From contig CANMIS010000002.1 of assembly GCA_947498065.1 (NCBI GenBank), positions 62,001 to 126,000 of the forward strand: a stretch of DNA of 64,000 nucleotides, read 5' to 3'. The position numbers and the translations under genes are program-made. Shown here in pieces: positions 25,669-35,255 of the stretch. The notes under the pieces were generated by a model, which had not been told where the DNA came from, did not search any database, and saw nothing but the letters and a program-made list of their open reading frames with translations. Position 1 is the first letter of the stretch, and the number at the start of each line of letters is the position of its first letter. This stretch comes from an uncultured Erythrobacter sp. GTDB lineage: Bacteria; Pseudomonadota; Alphaproteobacteria; Sphingomonadales; Sphingomonadaceae.

Positions 25669-26682
25669 ATGCGAAAAGTCCTTATCACTGGCAGCGCCGG
25701 CTTCATTGGCTTCCACCTCTCCAAGCTCTTGCTGGAAGAAGGCTTCGCTGTCGTCGGATATGATGCACTGACTGACTATTATGATGTTCGCTTGAAAGAA
25801 CGACGGCATCAATTACTCCTGCAGAATCAGCACTTCAGCTGTAAGGTGGGGATGCTTGAAGACTTCGACACACTGCACGAACTAGCGCTGCAAGAGAAAC
25901 CGGATGTGATCGTCCATCTCGCCGCTCAAGCTGGCGTTCGCTACAGCCTTGAGAACCCCCGCGCTTACATGGATGCGAATGTCACAGGGACGTTCAATAT
26001 CATGGAGATTGCGCGGGAATTGGCGGTTGAGCACCTGCTAATGGCCTCCACCAGCTCAGTTTATGGCGCAAATGATGTCATGCCATTTCATGAGCAGCAC
26101 AAGAGTGACACACCCATGACCCTCTACGCCGCGACCAAAAAAGCGAACGAGGCGATGGGCCATTCCTATGCTCACCTTTGGAACCTGCCCACAACCATGT
26201 TCCGGTTCTTCACGGTCTACGGGCCTTGGGGACGGCCGGATATGGCGCTGTTCAAATTCACTAAGGGGATCCTCGAAGGCACCCCGATCGACATTTACAA
26301 CAATGGCGACATGTACCGCGACTTCACCTTTGTTTCAGACTTGGTGCGCGGAATCCGGCTACTGATCGATGCCGCACCAGTCCGGCCGGAGGTTCCAGAG
26401 GATATCGCTGAATACGACAGCCTGTCACCAGCCGCCCCCTACCGGGTCGTTAACATCGGGAACAATGACAAGGTTCGGCTGATGGACTTTGTCGAGGCGA
26501 TTGAGAGCGCGTGCGGGCGTGAGGCGATCAAGAACTTCATGCCGATGCAAAAGGGCGATGTTCCCGCGACATGGGCCGACGCAACCTTGCTGAAAGAGCT
26601 GACTGGATACGTGCCGCAAACGGATGTGCGTGACGGCGTTAGGCAGTTCGTCGATTGGTATCGCGACTATTACAAGATTTAA
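25669..26682 (+). CDS. UDP-glucuronate 4-epimerase-like SDR
   Basis: Converts UDP-glucuronate to UDP-galacturonate in the closest family. ITGSAGFIGFHLSKLLLEEG, YDALTDYYDVRLKERR, STSSVYGAN, YAATKKANE (catalytic Tyr/Lys) and RFFTVYGPWGRPDMALFKFTKGIL are all hallmark stretches of the LpsL/Cap1J/Gla group. 337 residues, standard. It follows the dehydratase gene by 53 bases on the same strand. No UDP-glucose dehydrogenase gene is in this window, so UDP-GlcA must come from elsewhere. Confidence 0.9.
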   Translation: MRKVLITGSAGFIGFHLSKLLLEEGFAVVGYDALTDYYDVRLKERRHQLLLQNQHFSCKVGMLEDFDTLHELALQEKPDVIVHLAAQAGVRYSLENPRAYMDANVTGTFNIMEIARELAVEHLLMASTSSVYGANDVMPFHEQHKSDTPMTLYAATKKANEAMGHSYAHLWNLPTTMFRFFTVYGPWGRPDMALFKFTKGILEGTPIDIYNNGDMYRDFTFVSDLVRGIRLLIDAAPVRPEVPEDIAEYDSLSPAAPYRVVNIGNNDKVRLMDFVEAIESACGREAIKNFMPMQKGDVPATWADATLLKELTGYVPQTDVRDGVRQFVDWYRDYYKI

Positions 26683-26715
26683 GGTGCCAGCGCGCTAGCC
26701 GCACAGCCCCAAAAC

Positions 26716-27342
26716 TCAGCCCTGCGGTGCTTCCTCAGCGGGTGTTTCAACAGGCTCTGCCGCATCGGCTGCACCCGGCTCTGGTTCGGTCAAAGCAGGC
26801 GGACCGTCTTCGCCTGGCAGCGCCTGTGAGCGTTCTCGCTCGAGCCGCTCCAGATATTCACGTTCGATTTGTTCGACCCGGCGCTGTTCAGCAGCGGCGT
26901 CAACATCAATGTTCGACAGTCGCTCTTGGCGCGCTTGCTCGATCAACTCGCTAAAGCGGACATCCTGACCTTCGGCCCGGTCTTTGTAGGCATCGTTGAT
27001 GAGCTGCTGCGTGCAACCAGTCAGCCCGCCTGCACCCGCTGGATCGCACGACAGAGTGCCAAAAGCGCCAACCAATTCAAGGCTTTCAACCCGGCGAGAC
27101 CATGCCGTGTTTTGCGGGTTATCCGAAAAGCGCAAGGCAGGCGGAATGCGGAACCGGTCATCTTCAGGCAGCCGCGCGATCACGCAAATCGTGCCCTCTG
27201 GGCACGGCGGCGCATCATCATCGCCGTAAACATAGGCGGTTTGAACATCATCAGGCAGCGCCTCATCTTCCTGAGCCGAAGCAGGCGAGAGCCCCAATGA
27301 TACTGTGGCCGCGAAGGTCACGGCAATAATCAAACGCTTCAT
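26716..27342 (-). CDS. Conserved sphingomonad-type exported protein of unknown function
   Basis: Signal peptide (KRLIIAVTFAATVSLGLSPASAQ), then a short acidic stretch, PPCPEGTICVIARLPEDDRFRIPPALR and an acidic, Pro/Glu/Ala-rich tail from about residue 175. The Cys pairs (CPEGTIC; CDPAGAGGLTGC) could form disulfides in the periplasm. The CVIARLPEDDRFRIP stretch recalls proteins conserved in sphingomonads; no function is known to me. It is transcribed against the polysaccharide genes on both sides, converging with the epimerase gene (33-base gap). Confidence 0.75.
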   Translation of the reverse strand: MKRLIIAVTFAATVSLGLSPASAQEDEALPDDVQTAYVYGDDDAPPCPEGTICVIARLPEDDRFRIPPALRFSDNPQNTAWSRRVESLELVGAFGTLSCDPAGAGGLTGCTQQLINDAYKDRAEGQDVRFSELIEQARQERLSNIDVDAAAEQRRVEQIEREYLERLERERSQALPGEDGPPALTEPEPGAADAAEPVETPAEEAPQG

Positions 27343-27568
27343 GGCGATTCCTTACGATAAGTTGCGCCACCCATATAAGCTCGAATTGCGTGAACACCAA
27401 CTGAAGCGATTGATCCAACTTTAAACCGTTATCCGCTTCGGACGAACCTGAGATGTTTGCGTTACACAGCTTGAAATCGCGTGTTGATTAAGCTTGGGGT
27501 TAAAACTAGATGCCCAGCCCTCGGATTTAACCAAACGACGCCCCTTTGACTAAGTGGAGACGACCCAA

Positions 27569-28444
27569 GTGAGCACAAATCGCAAAGGGATTATATTGGC
27601 TGGAGGATCAGGTACGCGCCTGTATCCCCTGACCAAGGGCGTATCCAAACAGTTAATGCCAATCTATGATAAGCCGATGATCTACTATCCGCTTAGCACT
27701 TTGATGTTGGCAGGAATCAAAGACATTTTGATCATCACCACGCCTGAGGATCTCGATCAATTCCAACGCGTTCTGGGCGACGGGTCAGGGTTTGGAGTCT
27801 CGCTTAGTTATGCCGAACAACCGCGGCCCGAAGGCTTAGCGCAGGCATTCCATATTGGTGCTGATTTTGTCCGCGGCGGACCGAGTGCCCTCATATTGGG
27901 CGACAACATTTTCTATGGCCATGGACTGCCTGAACTGTTGGAAAGCGCGGACAAACAGCCGAGCGGCGCAAGCGTCTTTGCCTATCAGGTCAAAGATCCG
28001 CAATCATTTGGTGTGGTAGAATTTGATGCAGAAGGACGGGCGGTCTCAATCGAAGAGAAGCCTGTGGCGCCTAAATCCAATTATGCGGTCACCGGCCTTT
28101 ATTTCTACGATGACACGGTCGTAGATCGCGCTCGTGATCTGGCTCCGTCGCCTCGCGGCGAACTTGAAATCACCCACCTTAATGAGCTGTATCTAAATGA
28201 TGACGCGCTCAATGTGGAAATGATGGGCCGCGGCTATGCTTGGCTTGATACCGGCACACATGGATCGTTGCTTGACGCTGCCAGCTATGTGCGGATTACA
28301 GAGGAGCGCCAAGGTCTCAAGATTTGCTGCCCAGAAGAAATCGCATGGCGTCAGGGGTTTATCGACGACGCACGCCTGGCAGAAATTGCCGAGCCACTGC
28401 GTAAATCGGGCTATGGTGAATATCTGCTTGGGTTGATCACATGA
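27569..28444 (+). CDS. rfbA: Glucose-1-phosphate thymidylyltransferase RfbA
   Basis: First step of dTDP-L-rhamnose synthesis: dTTP plus glucose-1-phosphate to dTDP-glucose. [16 protein letters not shown] is the nucleotide-binding signature; [31 protein letters not shown] and [11 protein letters not shown] match RmlA throughout. The GTG at 27569 (MSTNRKG, 291 residues) is preferred because GGAG lies about 10 bases upstream; a GTG at 27554 would add five residues. Overlaps rfbC by 4 bases. Confidence 0.95.
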   Translation: MSTNRKGIILAGGSGTRLYPLTKGVSKQLMPIYDKPMIYYPLSTLMLAGIKDILIITTPEDLDQFQRVLGDGSGFGVSLSYAEQPRPEGLAQAFHIGADFVRGGPSALILGDNIFYGHGLPELLESADKQPSGASVFAYQVKDPQSFGVVEFDAEGRAVSIEEKPVAPKSNYAVTGLYFYDDTVVDRARDLAPSPRGELEITHLNELYLNDDALNVEMMGRGYAWLDTGTHGSLLDAASYVRITEERQGLKICCPEEIAWRQGFIDDARLAEIAEPLRKSGYGEYLLGLIT

Positions 28445-28986
28445 ATGTAATCGAATGCGAAATCCCGGGACCGTTGATCCTCGAACCACGCGTGTTTGGC
28501 GATGATCGCGGATTCTTTCTTGAAAGTTGGAATGCTAGTTCGTTCAAAGAAGCCGGTCTCGATCTAGGCTTCGTGCAAGACAATCACTCACGCAGTCAAA
28601 AGGGCGTTTTGCGGGGGATGCACTTCCAGAACCCCGGCCCCCAAGGTAAACTAGTCCGAGTGGTGCGCGGCGCAGTATTCGATGCTGTGGTTGATTTGCG
28701 CCGCAGCTCACCGCACTTTGGCAAATGGCTTGGTGTTACTCTTAGCGCAGAAAACAAGCGCATGTTCTGGGTGCCAGAGGGCTTTGCTCATGGTTTTCTG
28801 ACGCTCGAACCTGACACAGATTTTCTCTATAAATGCACTTCAGACTATGCACCTGAAAATGAGCATTCCTTGCGATGGGATGATCCGGATGTAGGGATCG
28901 AATGGCCATTGGAAGGAATTCAACCTGCGCTGTCCGCTAAAGACGAAAAGGGCCTTAGCCTCGACCAAGTGGCAGCTTTTTCATGA
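28441..28986 (+). CDS. rfbC: dTDP-4-dehydrorhamnose 3,5-epimerase RfbC
   Basis: Cupin epimerase, third step of dTDP-rhamnose synthesis. [36 protein letters not shown] (His of RGMHFQ is the catalytic base) and [24 protein letters not shown] (the late Tyr is the proton donor) are intact. 181 residues, standard. ATGA overlaps on both sides show coupling with rfbA and rfbD. Confidence 0.95.
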   Translation: MNVIECEIPGPLILEPRVFGDDRGFFLESWNASSFKEAGLDLGFVQDNHSRSQKGVLRGMHFQNPGPQGKLVRVVRGAVFDAVVDLRRSSPHFGKWLGVTLSAENKRMFWVPEGFAHGFLTLEPDTDFLYKCTSDYAPENEHSLRWDDPDVGIEWPLEGIQPALSAKDEKGLSLDQVAAFS

Positions 28987-29840
28987 AAGTGATCGTCACA
29001 GGAGCTGGCGGACAATTGGGTGCGGCGTTGTTAGCAAACGCGCCGGATAACTGGATCGTTGAGGGGCTTACCCGCCGAGAGCTTGATCTTGCCGATAGTC
29101 AGGCGATCACAGCATTGGTTAAGGCCCGCCGACCGGACTTTGTTATCAATGCGGGGGCCTACACTGCAGTCGATAAAGCAGAAAGCGAGCCGGACCTTGT
29201 ACGAACAGTGAATGAGGGTGCGCCTGCTGCTTTTGCCAAAGCTCTGCGAGAATATGGCGGACGATTAATCCAAATCTCAACCGATTTCGTCTTCGATGGC
29301 GACACGAGCACGCCGTACACCCCCAATGCGGAACGCAATCCGCTATCGATATACGGCCAGACCAAGGCAGATGGCGAGGATGCCGCAGGCACTGAATCGA
29401 TCATTCTGCGCACCAGTTGGGTCTACGCTGCAGGCGGGGGCAATTTCGTGCGCACGATGCTGCGCCTAATGGCGAAACGCGACACATTGAGCGTTGTGTC
29501 CGACCAGATTGGCGCACCGAGCTGGGCTCCAGAAATTGCTCGTACAATCTGGGAGCTCACCGATGCCAATAAGCCGGGCATCTACCACCATCGCGACAAA
29601 GGCGAGACAAGCTGGCATGGTTTTGCCGAAGCAATCGCGCGTGAAGCTATGGAAATCGGACTGATTAAGCATGCGCCTGAGATGACGGCTATTCCAACAG
29701 AGCAGTACCCTACTCCTGCGAAAAGACCTGCTTATAGCGTGTTAGATGACACCAAAACACGTACCCTCCTCGGCGATGAAACCCGAGACTGGCTCACTAA
29801 CCTGCGCACAATGCTGAAAGAGGAGAAAGCCCTTGGCTAA
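28983..29840 (+). CDS. rfbD: dTDP-4-dehydrorhamnose reductase RfbD
   Basis: Last step of dTDP-L-rhamnose synthesis (NADPH reduction at C4). VTGAGGQLGAAL binds the cofactor; NAGAYTAVDKAE, STDFVFDG and YGQTKADGE (catalytic Tyr/Lys) are intact; RTSWVYAAGGGNFVRTML follows as in RmlD. 285 residues, standard. Overlaps rfbC by 4 bases and rfbB by 8. Confidence 0.94.
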   Translation: MKVIVTGAGGQLGAALLANAPDNWIVEGLTRRELDLADSQAITALVKARRPDFVINAGAYTAVDKAESEPDLVRTVNEGAPAAFAKALREYGGRLIQISTDFVFDGDTSTPYTPNAERNPLSIYGQTKADGEDAAGTESIILRTSWVYAAGGGNFVRTMLRLMAKRDTLSVVSDQIGAPSWAPEIARTIWELTDANKPGIYHHRDKGETSWHGFAEAIAREAMEIGLIKHAPEMTAIPTEQYPTPAKRPAYSVLDDTKTRTLLGDETRDWLTNLRTMLKEEKALG

Positions 29841-30888
29841 CATCATGGTCACAGGTGGAGCTGGCTTTATTGGTGGCAATTTCGTCCACTATTGGGCGCA
29901 GAAACACCCAAACGATACCGTCACTGTGCTCGATGCGCTTACTTATGCCGGTAACAAATCCACTATCGCCGGGGCTGAGCAAGCGGACTTGGTTGTGGGC
30001 GATATTCGTGACACGGACTTGGTGAAGCAGTTGCTGCGCGAACGTGACATTACTACGCTCATTCACTTTGCCGCAGAGAGTCATGTCGACCGTTCAATCA
30101 GCGGCCCCGATGCCTTTATTGATACCAATATCCTTGGAACCAACAGCCTCCTAAAAGCAGCGAGATCCGCTTGGCTTGATACTGGCGACGGGCGTGAGCA
30201 TCGCTTCCACCATATTTCAACCGACGAGGTGTATGGCTCGCTTGAACCAGACGAGCCTGCGTTTGCCGAAGACACCCAATACCGGCCAAATTCACCCTAT
30301 TCGGCATCCAAGGCATCCTCAGATCATCTGGTTCGCGCCTATCACCATACGTTTGGCCTATCGGTCACGACGAGCAATTGCTCGAACAATTATGGCCCGT
30401 ACCAATATCCTGAGAAGCTGATCCCGCTATTCTTGCTCAACGCGCTAAATGGCAAACCATTGCCGATTTATGGCGACGGAATGAATGTGCGTGATTGGCT
30501 GCATGTAGAAGACCACTGCCGGGGAATTGAGGCCTGTCTTGCCCAAGGAAAGCCAGGCGAGACTTACAACATTGGAGGCGGGGCAGAGCTGCCAAACATG
30601 GCCGTGATTGACGCGATTTGCGCTGAAGTGGACAAGGCGTTTGCCGAAATTGAAGGACTGGCCGAACGCTTCCCTGACTCTCCCGCTGCTAACGGACAAA
30701 CTACAAATACGCTCAAAACATTCGTCGAAGATCGAAAAGGCCACGACCGCCGCTACGCGATTGACGAGACCAAAGCGCGGGCTGAATTGGACTACAGCGC
30801 ACAGTGGGATTTTGCCGATGGACTTGGCCAAACACTACGCTGGTATCTGGATAATGAAGCGTGGTGGCATCCCCTTCTCAAAGGGTAG
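29833..30888 (+). CDS. rfbB: dTDP-glucose 4,6-dehydratase RfbB
   Basis: Second step of dTDP-rhamnose synthesis. MVTGGAGFIGGNFVHYW, FAAESHVDRSI, STDEVYGSL and YSASKASSDHLVRAYHHTFG (catalytic Tyr/Lys) are all present, along with NCSNNYGPYQYPEKLIPL. 351 residues, standard. The start is a TTG at 29833 overlapping rfbD by 8 bases; an ATG four codons later (29845) is the alternative. The set order here is A-C-D-B. Confidence 0.95.
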   Translation: MANIMVTGGAGFIGGNFVHYWAQKHPNDTVTVLDALTYAGNKSTIAGAEQADLVVGDIRDTDLVKQLLRERDITTLIHFAAESHVDRSISGPDAFIDTNILGTNSLLKAARSAWLDTGDGREHRFHHISTDEVYGSLEPDEPAFAEDTQYRPNSPYSASKASSDHLVRAYHHTFGLSVTTSNCSNNYGPYQYPEKLIPLFLLNALNGKPLPIYGDGMNVRDWLHVEDHCRGIEACLAQGKPGETYNIGGGAELPNMAVIDAICAEVDKAFAEIEGLAERFPDSPAANGQTTNTLKTFVEDRKGHDRRYAIDETKARAELDYSAQWDFADGLGQTLRWYLDNEAWWHPLLKG

Positions 30889-30925
30889 CGGCAGCTCAAT
30901 CGGGCTCCGCAGCAGGCGCGCGGGA

Positions 30926-31447
30926 CTAAATCCGCTCGCTGATCTTGATCGCGGCGCGGCATCCGAGTCGGATCGCGCCGGAGAGCAAGCCGTAAGCGGG
31001 CGCTTTTTCCGCGCCGTGGGCAATCGCTGCATCGTGATGCTCACGCTCTTCCTCGCGGAATTTTTCGATCATTTCAGCCAGCTCTGGATCGGCATTATTG
31101 GCCTCCAGTTCGTCAAGCTGATCCGAATAATGCTTGTCGATCTCGGTTTCTACCGCCGCGGTGCAGGCCATTGCCGCCTCTGGGCCAAGCAAAGCTGTGC
31201 CAGCGCCCAAAGCATAACCTGCCATCGACCAAAACGGTTGCAGCGCGGTAGGGCGCACGCCGCGCTTTGCCATAAGCGCATCGAATTTCTCGCGGTGGAC
31301 CTTCTCTTGCTCGGCCATATGCGCGATTTCCTGGCTGTGCGGGCCGCGGTCGCCCATCACGGCCAGCTGGCCTTCATAGATCCGCGTCGCGCCGAATTCG
31401 CCGGCCTGATCGACCCGGATCATGCGGTGGATGTCTTCGCGTTTCAT
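30926..31447 (-). CDS. coq7: Demethoxyubiquinone hydroxylase (COQ7 family)
   Basis: Di-iron monooxygenase for the C6 hydroxylation in ubiquinone synthesis. IRVDQAGEFGATRIYEGQ, EQEKVHREKFDAL, AAVETEIDKHYSDQLDEL and EEEREHHDAA contain the Glu and His iron ligands in the COQ7 order. 173 residues from the ATG at 31447, which overlaps the dsbB stop (ATGA); the frame up to 31546 is inside dsbB. Peripheral inner-membrane protein. Converges with rfbB (37-base gap). Confidence 0.92.
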   Translation of the reverse strand: MKREDIHRMIRVDQAGEFGATRIYEGQLAVMGDRGPHSQEIAHMAEQEKVHREKFDALMAKRGVRPTALQPFWSMAGYALGAGTALLGPEAAMACTAAVETEIDKHYSDQLDELEANNADPELAEMIEKFREEEREHHDAAIAHGAEKAPAYGLLSGAIRLGCRAAIKISERI

Positions 31448-31920
31448 GCTCGCTCCTGCTTGGCTGTCAGTCCCAAGATGGTGATCCCACCGAGACATGA
31501 AAAGAGGAAATTCCAACCCGCCAGCGAAATGCCAAACAGGCTCCATGGTGCGACATCACAGCGCACCAGCGGCGTGCTGGTGTCCATGACCGAAGCCGCC
31601 GCCCCCGGCCCTGAAGGAATGGTCGCGCAGCCGGTGATCCCTTCCCACCAGCCATATTCCACGCCTGCGTGAAATCCACCGATCAAGCCGGAGGCGATCA
31701 CCGCCAGTCCGGCTAGAGTGAGCCAAAGGCGCTTTGGCGCGGCAAAAAATCCCAGAACCGCAAAGCCAAGCGCGGCAAAATGCGGCCAGCGTTGCCACCA
31801 GCACATTTCGCACGGGAACAGGTCAAAGCCATATTGCGACACGTAAGCACCGCCGAGCAGGCCCGCCGGGAGCGCAAGTGCCAGAGTTTGAGCGGCCTTC
31901 AACCGCGAGAAATCAGCCAT
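31444..31920 (-). CDS. dsbB: DsbB-family disulfide bond formation protein
   Basis: Four membrane helices and two periplasmic Cys pairs: PCEMCWWQR (the active pair near residue 37) and GC...RCDVAPW in the second loop. Passes electrons from DsbA to quinones, which makes the coupling with coq7 a sensible pair. 158 residues, typical for alphaproteobacterial members. Starts 22 bases after the ctpA stop in the same direction. Confidence 0.85.
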   Translation of the reverse strand: MADFSRLKAAQTLALALPAGLLGGAYVSQYGFDLFPCEMCWWQRWPHFAALGFAVLGFFAAPKRLWLTLAGLAVIASGLIGGFHAGVEYGWWEGITGCATIPSGPGAAASVMDTSTPLVRCDVAPWSLFGISLAGWNFLFSCLGGITILGLTAKQERA

Positions 31921-31941
31921 AACGCGCCCGCTTTAGGCGGC

Positions 31942-33285
31942 TTAGTCGCGCAGCGCTACCGAACTTGCTGTCGTGCGGCGCAGAGTTTCCAATGCATAGT
32001 GCAATTGGAAATCCTCAACGCCCTGTTCTTCCAGCTGTTCAGCGGTCAGTTTGAAGCGCGGATCATCGATTTTGTCGCCCTCAAGCTCGTCGTCCTTGAG
32101 GCCCAGCTCGTTGACCAAATGCCCGCGCAGATCGCTCTCGCGCGTCACATATTTGCTGCGCAGCGCGTAATCCGGATCGGACAATTGCGGCACGGTGATA
32201 TCGGGCTTAATCCCGCCTTCTTGCACCGAATGGCCCGACGGCGTGTAGTAACGCGCCGTGGTCAGCTTAAGCGCGGTGTCACGGCCCAACGGCAGCAGCG
32301 ATTGCACGCTGCCTTTGCCAAAGCTGCGATCACCCATCACCAGCGCGCGGCGGTGATCTTGCAAAGCGCCAGCGACAATTTCAGAAGCCGAGGCAGAGCC
32401 CGCATCGATCAGCACGATCACCGGAGTGCCCTCTGCCATATCGCCGCGGAACACGGTTTCGGCATCATACAGCAAGGTTTCGCCGCGAGCGCGGCCACGC
32501 TGCGATACGATCCGGCCCTTGTCGAGGAACAAGTCGGACAGAGCGACTGCCTCATCCAAGCTGCCGCCCGGATTGGAGCGCAGGTCAAGGATCAGGCCGC
32601 TGACCCGGCCCGTCGCTTCTGTTTGGATGGCTTGCCACGCGTTGAACACGTCTTGGCCGACATCAGCGGAGAATTCGTTGACCGAAATCACGCCGACATT
32701 GCCTGCTTCCAGCTTATGCGTAACTGGCTCGAGCTCGATAACGCCGCGTGTCACCGATACTTCCAGCGGCTCTTCGCGCCCGGCTCGGAAAATGGTCAGT
32801 TCAATCGCAGTGCCAGCCTGGCCGCGCATACGCGCAACAGCATCGTCCAGCTCGCCGCCGTAAATCAGGTCGCCATCGAGGTGCGTGATGAAATCACCCG
32901 CCTTAATGCCCGCTTCTTCTGCGGGGCTGCCGCGAAATGGCGAGATCACCTTCACCGCGCCGTCTTCCATCACCACGGACAGGCCAAGACCGGAGTAATT
33001 GCCGTCAATCATGGTGTTGAGACGCTGAAGGCTGCTGCCATCGAGATAGGCGGAATGCGGATCAAGCGCCGCGAGCATCCCGTCGATCGCACCGCGAACC
33101 AGAACCTCGTCCTCGACATCCTCGACATAACTCGCCTTGATCCGTTGATAGGTGGCGAACAATTTCGAAAATTCTGGACCGGCGCGGCCTTCCACCTGAG
33201 CCATGCTGGCCGTGGCGGTCGGGATAAGCGCGATGGTGGTCACGAGCGCTGCACTTTGCAGCAATGCGATAAACTTCTTGGGCAC
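31942..33285 (-). CDS. ctpA: S41-family carboxyl-terminal processing protease CtpA
   Basis: Periplasmic Ser/Lys protease. Signal peptide at the N-terminus (KKFIALLQSAALVTTIALIPTATASMAQ), PDZ domain around residues 95 to 180 (YSGLGLSVVMEDGAVKVISP), catalytic Ser in DAGSASASEIVAGAL and Lys in SFGKGSVQ. GTG at 33285 is chosen because AAGGAG lies 6 bases upstream and the signal peptide begins there; the frame to 33417 is not supported. 447 residues. Sits after the EnvC-like gene, as in many alphaproteobacteria; both act on peptidoglycan enzymes. Confidence 0.93.
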   Translation of the reverse strand: MPKKFIALLQSAALVTTIALIPTATASMAQVEGRAGPEFSKLFATYQRIKASYVEDVEDEVLVRGAIDGMLAALDPHSAYLDGSSLQRLNTMIDGNYSGLGLSVVMEDGAVKVISPFRGSPAEEAGIKAGDFITHLDGDLIYGGELDDAVARMRGQAGTAIELTIFRAGREEPLEVSVTRGVIELEPVTHKLEAGNVGVISVNEFSADVGQDVFNAWQAIQTEATGRVSGLILDLRSNPGGSLDEAVALSDLFLDKGRIVSQRGRARGETLLYDAETVFRGDMAEGTPVIVLIDAGSASASEIVAGALQDHRRALVMGDRSFGKGSVQSLLPLGRDTALKLTTARYYTPSGHSVQEGGIKPDITVPQLSDPDYALRSKYVTRESDLRGHLVNELGLKDDELEGDKIDDPRFKLTAEQLEEQGVEDFQLHYALETLRRTTASSVALRD

Positions 33286-33443
33286 GCAGGGCTCCTTTAG
33301 CGTAATATCCCATGTGTATCGCGCAAACTGTCTGAATGCCAGATGAGAGCGACCACATGAGTTTTGTGCATCAGAGTGGGTCATTTTGCGTGAGGCCCGG
33401 TATCTGGGAAGCGGCATTTGGACCGGAAGGCGAGCCGTAATTT

Positions 33444-34679
33444 CTAAAGGAATTGCAGCGGGTTAACCGGCTCTCCAGCGCGGCGAAGCTCAATTGTAAT
33501 GGCCGGATCCTGACTGGCGGCAACGCCCAACGGACTGCCGCTAACGAGCTGATCGCCCACCTCTGCGTCGCTGGTCGCGAGCCCTGTGACGAGGCTCGTC
33601 CAGCCATTTTCGTGCTCAATAATGACGATTCGCCCGAACCCGCGATAGGGCCCAGAAAACGCCACACGGCCAGCCGCAGGCGCGATCACTTGGGCCCCGG
33701 CTGCGGGAGCAATCACCACGCCGGTGCTGCGCGATCCGCTATCGCGAAGTGCACCAAATCCGGCGACCGTGCGGCCTTGAACCGGAAGCTGAAAATCCGC
33801 TGGCGGGATCACTTCATTCGCGGCCTGTGACGGGGTGGGCGAAGGCTCGATCGACACTTGCGATGCGCTGGGCTGAGCAGGCCGCAGGACAGGCCCGGGT
33901 AAAGCCGCTAGTTCGCGGCGCAATTCGCTCGCATTGCCGAGCTCTCCGATCAGCCCATCGAGATCGCGCGCATCCTCGGCCAGGGCAAGCGCGCGTTCAT
34001 TCTCCCGCGCGGCAATGGCGCGGGCTTCGCTGGAGGCTTGTCGCTGGCTTGCTTCGAGCTGGGTCAACGCGGCTCTGCGTTCCTGCAAAGCACCCTCGCT
34101 GCCGCGCAGATCGGCAAGCGATTCGCGCGCCTGATCTTCCAGGGCGCGGCCTTCGTCCAGATCGCTGCGCAAGGCGGCGGTGCGAGCGCGCACTTGCGGC
34201 ACCGCGCTGTCGAGAACCGCGCGGACATAGACGGTTTCACGCAAGGAGCCGGGTTGCAGCGCCGCTAGCGCGAGCGGTCTGCGCGATAACGCTTGAAGCG
34301 CGCCGGTTAGCCGGACCAGCGGCTCTTGCCGCTCGGCTAAGCGTGCACCGAGCTCTGCGCGCCGGGTCTGAGCCAAGGAATAGCGCGCCTGAGCCGCCGC
34401 AATCTCTGCCTCTGATTGCTGCACCTGCGCCGCCAAGGCCGCTGCCTGGCTTGCGGTCTTTTCTGCCGCTAGCGCAGAATTTTCCGCTCTTTCGGTTAGT
34501 TCTGCGGCGCGTTTCTCCGCATCCGCCGCCGCACGCTGAGCACGCGCCAATTGCTGGCGCGCTTCAGCGGGATCGAGCATTGCAATATCGCGCTGAGCAT
34601 TGCCATCAGGGGCAAGCGCCGCAAAGCCAGCAATCGCCAGGGTCATGGCGCCTGCGGTAGCTAGGATTTGCCTCTTCAT
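33444..34679 (-). CDS. EnvC-like murein hydrolase activator with degenerate LytM domain
   Basis: Signal peptide (about 1 to 28), long coiled coil (residues 35 to 245, Ala/Glu/Arg-rich) and a C-terminal M23/LytM domain (VAGFGALRDSGSRSTGVVIAPAAGAQVIAP). The metal-binding H-x3-D and HxH motifs of active M23 peptidases are missing: the equivalent places read RSTGVVI and TIELR. It is therefore expected to activate an amidase at the division site rather than cut peptidoglycan. AAGGG six bases before the ATG. 411 residues, normal. Confidence 0.87.
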   Translation of the reverse strand: MKRQILATAGAMTLAIAGFAALAPDGNAQRDIAMLDPAEARQQLARAQRAAADAEKRAAELTERAENSALAAEKTASQAAALAAQVQQSEAEIAAAQARYSLAQTRRAELGARLAERQEPLVRLTGALQALSRRPLALAALQPGSLRETVYVRAVLDSAVPQVRARTAALRSDLDEGRALEDQARESLADLRGSEGALQERRAALTQLEASQRQASSEARAIAARENERALALAEDARDLDGLIGELGNASELRRELAALPGPVLRPAQPSASQVSIEPSPTPSQAANEVIPPADFQLPVQGRTVAGFGALRDSGSRSTGVVIAPAAGAQVIAPAAGRVAFSGPYRGFGRIVIIEHENGWTSLVTGLATSDAEVGDQLVSGSPLGVAASQDPAITIELRRAGEPVNPLQFL

Positions 34680-34700
34680 GCGCGCCCTTTTGCCCGATCA

Positions 34701-35120
34701 TTACGAGCGATGATAGGGGTGACCTGCAAGAATGGTGGAGGCGCGGTAGAGCTGCTCCATCAGCATCGCGCGGGCAAGCAGATGCGGCCATGTTGCGGGG
34801 CCAAACGCGAGCAAAAGATCCGCCTCAGCGCGCTCTTCGCGGCTGTGCCCATCCGCCGCGCCCAGCACAAAGCGCGCCTCGCGAATGCCGTCATCGCGCC
34901 AGCGGCCAAGCAGCGCGGCGAACTCTTCCGAACTCATAGTTTTCCCGCGCTCATCAAGCAGCACAGTCTTCAGCGGCGCCTGTGGATCAGGAATTTTCCC
35001 GCCGGTTTCCGGCAATTCGGTGAGTTTGACCGGCCACGTCAGCCGCTTTTCATAGCGCGCAACCAGCTCTGCCTCGGGCGAGCGAGCGATCTTTCCGCGA
35101 GCGATCACGTGAAGGAGTAT
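34701..35120 (-). CDS. rlmH: 23S rRNA (pseudouridine1915-N3)-methyltransferase RlmH, apparent ATA start
   Basis: SPOUT methyltransferase acting on the 70S ribosome. ARSPEAELVARYEKRLTWPVK, VLLDERGKTMSSEEFA, FVLGAADGHS and HLLARAMLMEQLYRA show the knot and SAM site. The conserved first strand (LLHVIARGK) begins four codons before the only normal start codon (GTG at 35108). An ATA at 35120, with GGAG exactly 7 bases upstream, sits where the ATG is expected. Starting at GTG would remove part of the first beta strand. From ATA the protein has 139 residues, the usual size of alphaproteobacterial RlmH. Either a rare ATA start, a mutation or a base-call error. Confidence 0.85.
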   Translation of the reverse strand: MLLHVIARGKIARSPEAELVARYEKRLTWPVKLTELPETGGKIPDPQAPLKTVLLDERGKTMSSEEFAALLGRWRDDGIREARFVLGAADGHSREERAEADLLLAFGPATWPHLLARAMLMEQLYRASTILAGHPYHRS

Positions 35121-35255
35121 AGCAAAGCTCCATGTTCTGGCGTTGGTTCGGTTCGCAAAGCGGACCGCAAGGGCGCCCGCCCGCCCGCAGCGACGCGGCC
35201 TTCAGGCCGTATGAGCGAGGAAATCGCACACCCGAATGGGTGAGCGGAATAAAAA

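Noticed and set aside
31780..33300. 506-codon plus-strand frame opposite ctpA
   Set aside because: Antisense to a full-length, well-conserved CtpA; the product resembles no family and the length follows from GC-rich codon use.
33749..34660. 303-codon plus-strand frame opposite the EnvC-like gene
   Set aside because: Arg/Ala-rich antisense translation of a coiled coil.
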